A stretch of DNA of 9,832 nt, taken from assembly GCA_900753715.1 (NCBI GenBank), contig CAAEAE010000084.1:1-9832 (forward strand), written 5' to 3'. Under the pieces are notes generated by a model. The model saw nothing but the letters and a program-made list of their open reading frames with translations. It made no database searches and was not told where the DNA came from. Positions 7,901 to 9,832 of the stretch are shown in pieces. The DNA is from an uncultured Roseburia sp. GTDB taxonomy: Bacteria > Bacillota_A > Clostridia > Lachnospirales > Lachnospiraceae. Within the stretch, counting starts at the first letter, position 1; every line of letters starts with the position of its first letter. The translations under genes and the position numbers were made by a program.

Positions 7901-9832
7901 AAAGGCAGACGGTGAGGTCATAGCGGATGGGGATATCGAAAAGAAACTCCTCTCCATCGCTGCGGACGGCACGGTGACGCTGAAAGGCGCAGGAAGCGCG
8001 ACAATCACGGTGACGCTCCCGGAATCAAAGAACTACGAGAGTAAAGAGTTGACGGTACCGGTCAATATTGCCAAGGGCAATGTGACGATACCGGAATTTA
8101 CAAGAAGCGTGATCTACTCAAGCGAGACCACCCTTTTATATCCTGTGATTTCCGCAAACGGTCTGAATGCGGAAAGGCTCGGTGAGATAACCTACGGTGA
8201 CGGCAGCGGTAACACCGGGGCAATAGGCGGCATGGCGATCACGATAGGCGGCAGCGCGGTGGATTATGACGGGGCAAAGCAGGCGTTCTTTGCTTCCCTG
8301 CCCTACCTTGCAAATGCCGGAAGCAGTGCGGCGGAAATTGTCTGCACGATAAAGGGGCAGGCAGTCTATGAGTCCAAAACGGCGGTGGTCACCATTCCTG
8401 CCGAGACGGAAAACTGTATCATCAACAACGGAAACGGAATTGTCCTTCGTCTGGAGATCGTGGATCAGAAGACGGTAGCGCCCAGAGGCGAGGTTACTGT
8501 GACGGGTACCCTGACCTACGGCGAACCCCTTTCCAAGCTGGGCTTTGGAAGCGCTGTGTTCTATGACACAACGGACGAGAGCATAATCGTACCCGGAACG
8601 CTGGAGTGGAAGGAGCCGGATCAGAAACCGGATGCGGGAACTTATCAGGCTGAGTATATCTTCAAGCCCTACTCGCCGACGGATCCGTTCTGGGCGCAGA
8701 CCTACGCGCAGTACACGGGCGTGGTCACGGTTACGGTAAACAAGGCGAAGGCCAGACTCGTGAGCGCACCCGTACCGGGAGATTGTATCTATAATCCCAA
8801 TCTGTCTCTCTATGAGGCGCTTTTGAATGAGGAAGCAAAGACCCCGGGTGAGGTAGTGGATCCGGACGGAAACGGGGTTTCCGGAACATGGAAATTTGCG
8901 GACGAAACGGCTCTGCGGACAATCAGGAAGGTTGGAAGCGGCAGCTATGAGATTTACTTTGAGCCGTATGATTCCCCGAACCTTGACTGCACGGATATCA
9001 GGGCGACTGTTACCATTACGGTAAAGAAGGCGATCCCCTATATCAAGGCGGAGCCGTCTGTGGCAAATGCCTATACGCATGGAGACTACCTTTATAACCA
9101 GAATCCGACAGGTGAGGCGATCTGCGGGGACGGCAAGGGAGGCCCGGGCGTGGGAGGCACGGAAACGTTGACCAAGGTGGACGGAACCTTCACATGGAAG
9201 ACGCCCTCCACGCAGCTTTCCTACACGGAAAATCAGGGAAAGACCTACGAATATATTTTCACGCCGGGTGATCTGATATCTTTTGAAATTGTAACCGGTT
9301 CGGTTACCGTAACGGTAAACCGGGCACAGAACCCGCCGCTCATGCCGGGCAGCGAGATGAACGTGGCAAGCATCTGCACGGTGGTGGGAGATGTGAAGCT
9401 GCCGACAGGCTGGGAGTGGGATGCTTCCGATCCGGAGACGCCACTGATTACGGGAGCTTCCGTGACGGCAACCGCCCGGTATACCGGAGCGGACGCCGCC
9501 GACTATGAGAATACCTCCGTCACCGTTCAGATTACCCGCGCAGACTGCGAGCATGCGAAGACGGAAGTGAAGGGGGCGGTAAAGGCAACCTGCAGCGCGG
9601 AGGGCTATACCGGGGATATCTGGTGTCAGGTATGTCAGGTGAAGATAAGCAGCGGCTCCGCCACAGCAAAGGATGCCGGAAATCACACGGCGCTTGTAAA
9701 CAAGGTGATCAAGGCGGCAACCACCACGGAGGAGGGCATTCTGTTCAGCGAGTGTACGGATTGCGGTTACAGTGAGACAAAGTCGATCGCCAAGCTTCCG
9801 ACCGGCGGCGGAACGCAGCCGGCAGCACCGAC
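1974..9832 (+). CDS. Giant modular secreted surface protein, adhesin-like (3' partial)
   Basis: I read this frame codon by codon and found no stop across 2619 codons; it continues past the right edge. Residues 1-16 are basic, and a hydrophobic stretch at about 22-45 ending in ALAVLAKA looks like a signal peptide. Then come a low-complexity linker (about 97-168), an Ig-like domain around Trp290 (motif TYQWY), and two beta-solenoid-like stretches (about 354-621 and 622-928). A string of beta-sandwich modules follows: a YDGKAHP motif at 1115, an ITPKK to GTGNYQG domain at about 1230-1317, a FLNTVSFGLF module near 1460, an AIDRAGN module near 1720, MBG-like repeats, a group-2 Ig-like domain (SIAADGTVTLKGAGSATITV), and a final Cys/His module from 2525. 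No catalytic motif was recognised. It is probably exported and anchored to the cell wall, but any LPXTG or membrane anchor would lie beyond the window. An adhesin or stalk role is inferred from architecture. Confidence 0.93.
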   Translation, partial: MLDKRKQKIFERIRWKDLGKRLLVTGLTVAMIGNSVDLSALAVLAKADKGRTTVVSFEELSKDVTEQTLPLGASESEIQFPDSLTVTVERSVQGGMSGSADSADGAGNVNSAEAQGNSAPGSADEANDTDDVNTADAQSDTSGNANNEDNADGANAENAANDSTTAGTQGAIAETICLEDIKWVLDAEVSDAAAFDSSEASNGFCYAYVPVLPQTDGEGNQLVLSESAVLPTIHVLVGEYGIATLAGESISFTAQPTIAEGKEKVLQGYNSAPVLTVEVTGSEAEVTYQWYVKETLEGAAGEPKALEGNGANTPAYQIPTGLTAGTYEYYCEATCGEEVITSDSVTFTVVKGAVELTTENGETSTKHYETLGAALTALSESSASSATLKFLKDIDNETFNNQEVTSTTLERITIDLNDCQVGYKENSVWKADIENFGFTFGKGVVVLKDSGEGKTGHLYGTLQMNGADSFTMEGGTCENLIFLAPVKASLDGSCTEIEIGSNGASNASITCEVKGGTYNNTILVWSGATLNVSGDADIATLDVRHSAAARADVELSGGHYGTIQVTLDGSEDEETDLNDTDKKFAIADMLAESYVFCDSDGELKEIGRTETTATDLTVRPNTVDAANATVKIEVTKENGTTETTYYASWKAATDYLSDSSPANGEFETWRSVKIALLKDAKISTDVNDFAENLGNSCPSVIVCSENGKHTLTGSGSNEVLDAIRSTVTLENIRIEGGYIRVMDCILTLEEGVEVSSALDSETLSYEVKGTIVVNQGELVLNNATVTASTEGSYGVELYKATLRMNGADTKLESAYIAGIASWVKVTAVIDVFSAAKGIPVFTAMNENAELDIYYTGISAQFDSALENYDGIVRVWYPIDLQNGATLAEGKNADTVTTFEDGTYGLYRKNKDTGSFLIYVGEDSCQYTVRSREGGSYAFGNDSDKYLKMPAGKVEITTHKWNTDGSCSNMSCNKVNIEQAYAGGALKIEGLEGRTYDSYPQVLANITWVPEDEDPETLSAPIYQAVAWPQYNWKPLGVGGDPLNSNAEYAVLYRNNVVPYSYKQGEEGFDAAKAPQVTITGMGKYVGSLTVYFMIGEGKMRMGDFEVLGTTGDIPYDGKAHPAWTKSAVEFETDRWDGEQFTQYADEKYIPACDRTAAYSWFGTSEDSWENPLKIEYSTDDMVSWTTAKEYGRDGDKETKYLITDAGEHPFYIRVTEKSCGVLISDKLVAKITPKKLEGSDITFDTSAGAVAYYTGKPVVPADFDDKITDNTLNYVLVKDKDFIVSGMDNTDVSDNATVVITGTGNYQGKLRAGFAIKYAFALAQTSISKSETQWYYDNPRYWKDGGVPVRFRVTDSPANGILTYPQWIVYRSENEAGLSNGQEVEFYTSLADAVAGTNPGYIVRGEGIQTVTLWGKDKATGYIAAPVEVTLKIDNTAPTWADKDGNEEGYGIQIKENWWRTFLNTVSFGLFYRDSTMDIIIKANDEKSGVDEVSGNLVYYCYIQKLSDEEVASGEVKVKTAEELDRLTSGARDIYSGFVAVSGASSGTGKITGKLAEDGNYIVYAYAIDNYGKGKRSDYICSEGFVIDSAVPELSIEAPDKENGTLKDTEATITVKDAKEDMTLLWFSVHEGEFASQEEYAAFVEAVNNYVTTNPYLPFAIYEDGKYRPGFSTEGEEVPVTGTAGETRAMHSMEIKKGDNELKITGLQASGQCTVWMAAIDRAGNIVQTSVEFTTTKAMPTIETLPEVSGVYGDTAADLKIAKEGTAVYGGAEIEGEWQVTDTGSTRLQAGDTVQCRVTFIPDAEAYGDQYENVVMYVPVTIAKRPITIRVENMSKTYGEPFPGVDGLTFEIVDMDTALAEGDTKDTIKSTLTLEIAEAAKEPTGIAGEWAFTVVSDSKNYEVTVEYYKTLLELSTKKSFGTLVIEKAAGEILTTSEFKNVQDVTYRYDGDFATFSLGVYANHKEAALQYKVSNAKKADGEVIADGDIEKKLLSIAADGTVTLKGAGSATITVTLPESKNYESKELTVPVNIAKGNVTIPEFTRSVIYSSETTLLYPVISANGLNAERLGEITYGDGSGNTGAIGGMAITIGGSAVDYDGAKQAFFASLPYLANAGSSAAEIVCTIKGQAVYESKTAVVTIPAETENCIINNGNGIVLRLEIVDQKTVAPRGEVTVTGTLTYGEPLSKLGFGSAVFYDTTDESIIVPGTLEWKEPDQKPDAGTYQAEYIFKPYSPTDPFWAQTYAQYTGVVTVTVNKAKARLVSAPVPGDCIYNPNLSLYEALLNEEAKTPGEVVDPDGNGVSGTWKFADETALRTIRKVGSGSYEIYFEPYDSPNLDCTDIRATVTITVKKAIPYIKAEPSVANAYTHGDYLYNQNPTGEAICGDGKGGPGVGGTETLTKVDGTFTWKTPSTQLSYTENQGKTYEYIFTPGDLISFEIVTGSVTVTVNRAQNPPLMPGSEMNVASICTVVGDVKLPTGWEWDASDPETPLITGASVTATARYTGADAADYENTSVTVQITRADCEHAKTEVKGAVKATCSAEGYTGDIWCQVCQVKISSGSATAKDAGNHTALVNKVIKAATTTEEGILFSECTDCGYSETKSIAKLPTGGGTQPAAP
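2262..2477 (+). repeat. Low-complexity Ala/Asx/Ser/Gly linker coded by degenerate repeats
   Basis: Residues about 97-168 of the giant protein are almost entirely Ala, Asn, Asp, Gly, Ser, Glu and Thr, with recurring GSAD, NSA and GNAN units. At the DNA level, related phrases such as GGCAGCGCGGA occur at least twice. The segment is acidic and probably disordered, separating the signal peptide from the first folded domain. Such repeats can vary in length between strains, though that is not testable here. Confidence 0.7.
2691..3024 (+). other. Ig-like domain of the giant protein
   Basis: Residues about 240-350 contain TYQWY (Trp290), then PTGLTAGTYEYYCEA, ending SVTFTVVKG. This is the usual order of an extracellular Ig-like fold in Firmicute surface proteins: a core Trp strand, then the G-x-Y-x-Y-x-C strand. 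It is the first folded domain after the disordered linker. Confidence 0.65.
3033..4756 (+). other. Two beta-solenoid-like stretches of the giant protein
   Basis: Each stretch opens with a motif of the type HYETLGAALTAL or YYASWKAATDYL followed by ATLKFLKDI or VKIALLKDA. This opening typifies beta-helix surface repeats in which a residue set is introduced as a table of strands. Short alternating strands then follow with turn phrases such as MEGGTCENL, VKGGTYNNT and LSGGHYGTI in the first, and VTLENIRIEGGYI and LVLNNATVTAS in the second. The fold is inferred from pattern only; neither stretch shows pectinase-like catalytic residues. Confidence 0.5.
5661..5924 (+). other. ITPK/GNYQG Ig-like module
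   Basis: The module runs from KITPKKLEGSDITF, through YYTGKPVVPADF, KDFIVSG and VVITGTGNYQGKL, to a closing F-A-I-K strand. This order (a linker strand, Y-T-G-K-P, then G-x-G-N-Y-x-G) is a recurrent extracellular module in clostridial and Lachnospiraceae wall proteins. In those proteins it usually acts as a spacer between functional heads. Confidence 0.65.
6270..7182 (+). other. FLNTVSFGLF and AIDRAGN Ig-like module pair
   Basis: The first module begins IDNTAPTW and carries ENWWRTFLNTVSFGLFYRD (Trp at residues 1458-1459) followed by ANDEKSGVDEV. The second begins IDSAVPELSIEAP and ends with TVWMAAIDRAGNIV. These paired signatures (N-x-A-P, then D-x-x-S-G-V, then A-x-D-x-A-G-N) mark tandem Ig-like modules common in gut Firmicute surface proteins. 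They have no known enzymatic role. Confidence 0.65.
7197..7758 (+). other. MBG-like module pair
   Basis: The first unit starts VSGVYGDT, has the central strand GEWQV (Trp near 7305), then VTFIPDAEAYG, and closes with VPVTIAK. The next starts ITIRVENMSKTYGEPFPG, the typical opening of MBG domains, followed by GLTFEIVD and a GEWAFTV strand. Both fit tandem MBG-type beta-sandwich repeats of large secreted proteins. Confidence 0.6.
7776..8078 (+). other. Group-2 bacterial Ig-like domain
   Basis: The segment ends with LLSIAADGTVTLKGAGSATI followed by TVTLPESKNYESK. That is the classic motif series of bacterial Ig-like group 2 domains: S-x-x-x-D-G-T-V-T, then G-x-A-T-I-T-V. It sits between MBG-like modules as another structural unit of the stalk. 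Confidence 0.7.
8496..9542 (+). repeat. Four tandem MBG-like repeats near the visible C-terminus
   Basis: Four units of about 70-98 residues run back to back: 8496-8750, 8751-9035, 9036-9329 and 9330-9542. Each has a central strand with a conserved Trp (GTLEW, GTWKF, GTFTW, GWEW; Trp codons at 8607, 8889, 9195 and 9417). The first three then carry an aromatic-F-x-P turn (YIFKPY, IYFEPY, YIFTPG); the last has ATARYTGAD. All close with a strand of the type VTVTVNKA (8724-8747, 9009-9032, 9303-9326 and 9519-9542). A related unit lies at 7197-7445. The copies are well diverged, so they are old duplications. Confidence 0.7.
9546..9803 (+). other. Cys/His double-knuckle module at the visible C-terminal end
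   Basis: After the last MBG-like repeat comes CEH (Cys2525, His2527), Cys2540, C-Q-V-C (2551/2554), an N-H (His2571), then C-T-D-C-G (2594/2597) and a KLPTGGG linker. This two-unit Cys/His pattern recurs near the C-termini of long clostridial surface proteins. The paired CxxC suggest metal binding or disulfide-stabilised knuckles. In the first unit the usual Gly after the second Cys is replaced by Gln. The Gly/Pro-rich tail that follows suggests that a wall anchor lies ahead. Confidence 0.65.

Noticed and set aside
7197..9542. The MBG-like repeats as a recent tandem DNA duplication
   Set aside because: The units share only a conserved Trp strand and the closing VTVTVNKA-type strand. Lengths and intervening residues differ widely, so the duplication is old and at protein level.
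8136..9686. Long minus-strand open frame of 516 codons
   Set aside because: It lies wholly inside the plus-strand giant gene. The plus frame shows clear domain motifs, while the minus translation is rich in Arg, Cys, His and Leu with no recognisable domain and no plausible start signal. It is a by-product of codon use on the other strand.
9795..9809. LPTGG near the right edge as a sortase signal
   Set aside because: The sortase motif is L-P-x-T-G. Here the order is L-P-T-G-G, and no hydrophobic segment or basic tail follows within the window, so it is better read as the start of a Gly/Pro-rich linker.

Overview
The window reads as DNA from a low-GC-phylum gut Firmicute, most likely a clostridial or Lachnospiraceae-type bacterium. 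I infer this from the TndX/TnpX-type large serine recombinase, the consensus Shine-Dalgarno sequences, and a giant secreted protein built from Ig-like and MBG-like modules common in that group. No rRNA, tRNA or CRISPR array is visible, and every convincing gene lies on the + strand.

Region 1 (1-176) holds the possible tail of an upstream reading frame, a short hairpin, and a compact control region. In that control region a perfect 12-bp inverted repeat brackets a -10 box just before the recombinase gene. Region 2 (177-1796) is a complete 539-residue large serine recombinase with catalytic, recombinase, zinc-ribbon, coiled-coil and C-terminal DUF4368-like parts. It is the kind of enzyme that excises and integrates conjugative or mobilizable transposons. 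Region 3 (1797-1973) is a 177-bp intergenic stretch with a GC-rich hairpin and T-tract, a perfect TATAAT box, and a small hairpin just ahead of a good ribosome binding site. If the recombinase sits at the end of its element, as tndX does in Tn5397, the element boundary should lie here.

Region 4 (1974-9832) is one uninterrupted reading frame of at least 2619 codons that runs off the right edge. It encodes a signal peptide, a low-complexity Ala/Asx/Ser/Gly linker, an Ig-like domain and two beta-solenoid-like stretches. These are followed by many Ig-like or MBG-like beta-sandwich modules and, at the visible end, a Cys/His-rich double-knuckle module leading into a Gly/Pro-rich linker. No catalytic domain is recognisable. 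The likely role is a cell-surface stalk or adhesin, with the anchor beyond the window.

The two genes do not look functionally linked by product. The interesting link is positional: a mobile-element recombinase appears to end directly in front of a giant surface-protein gene, so insertion or excision could change that gene's promoter or leader.
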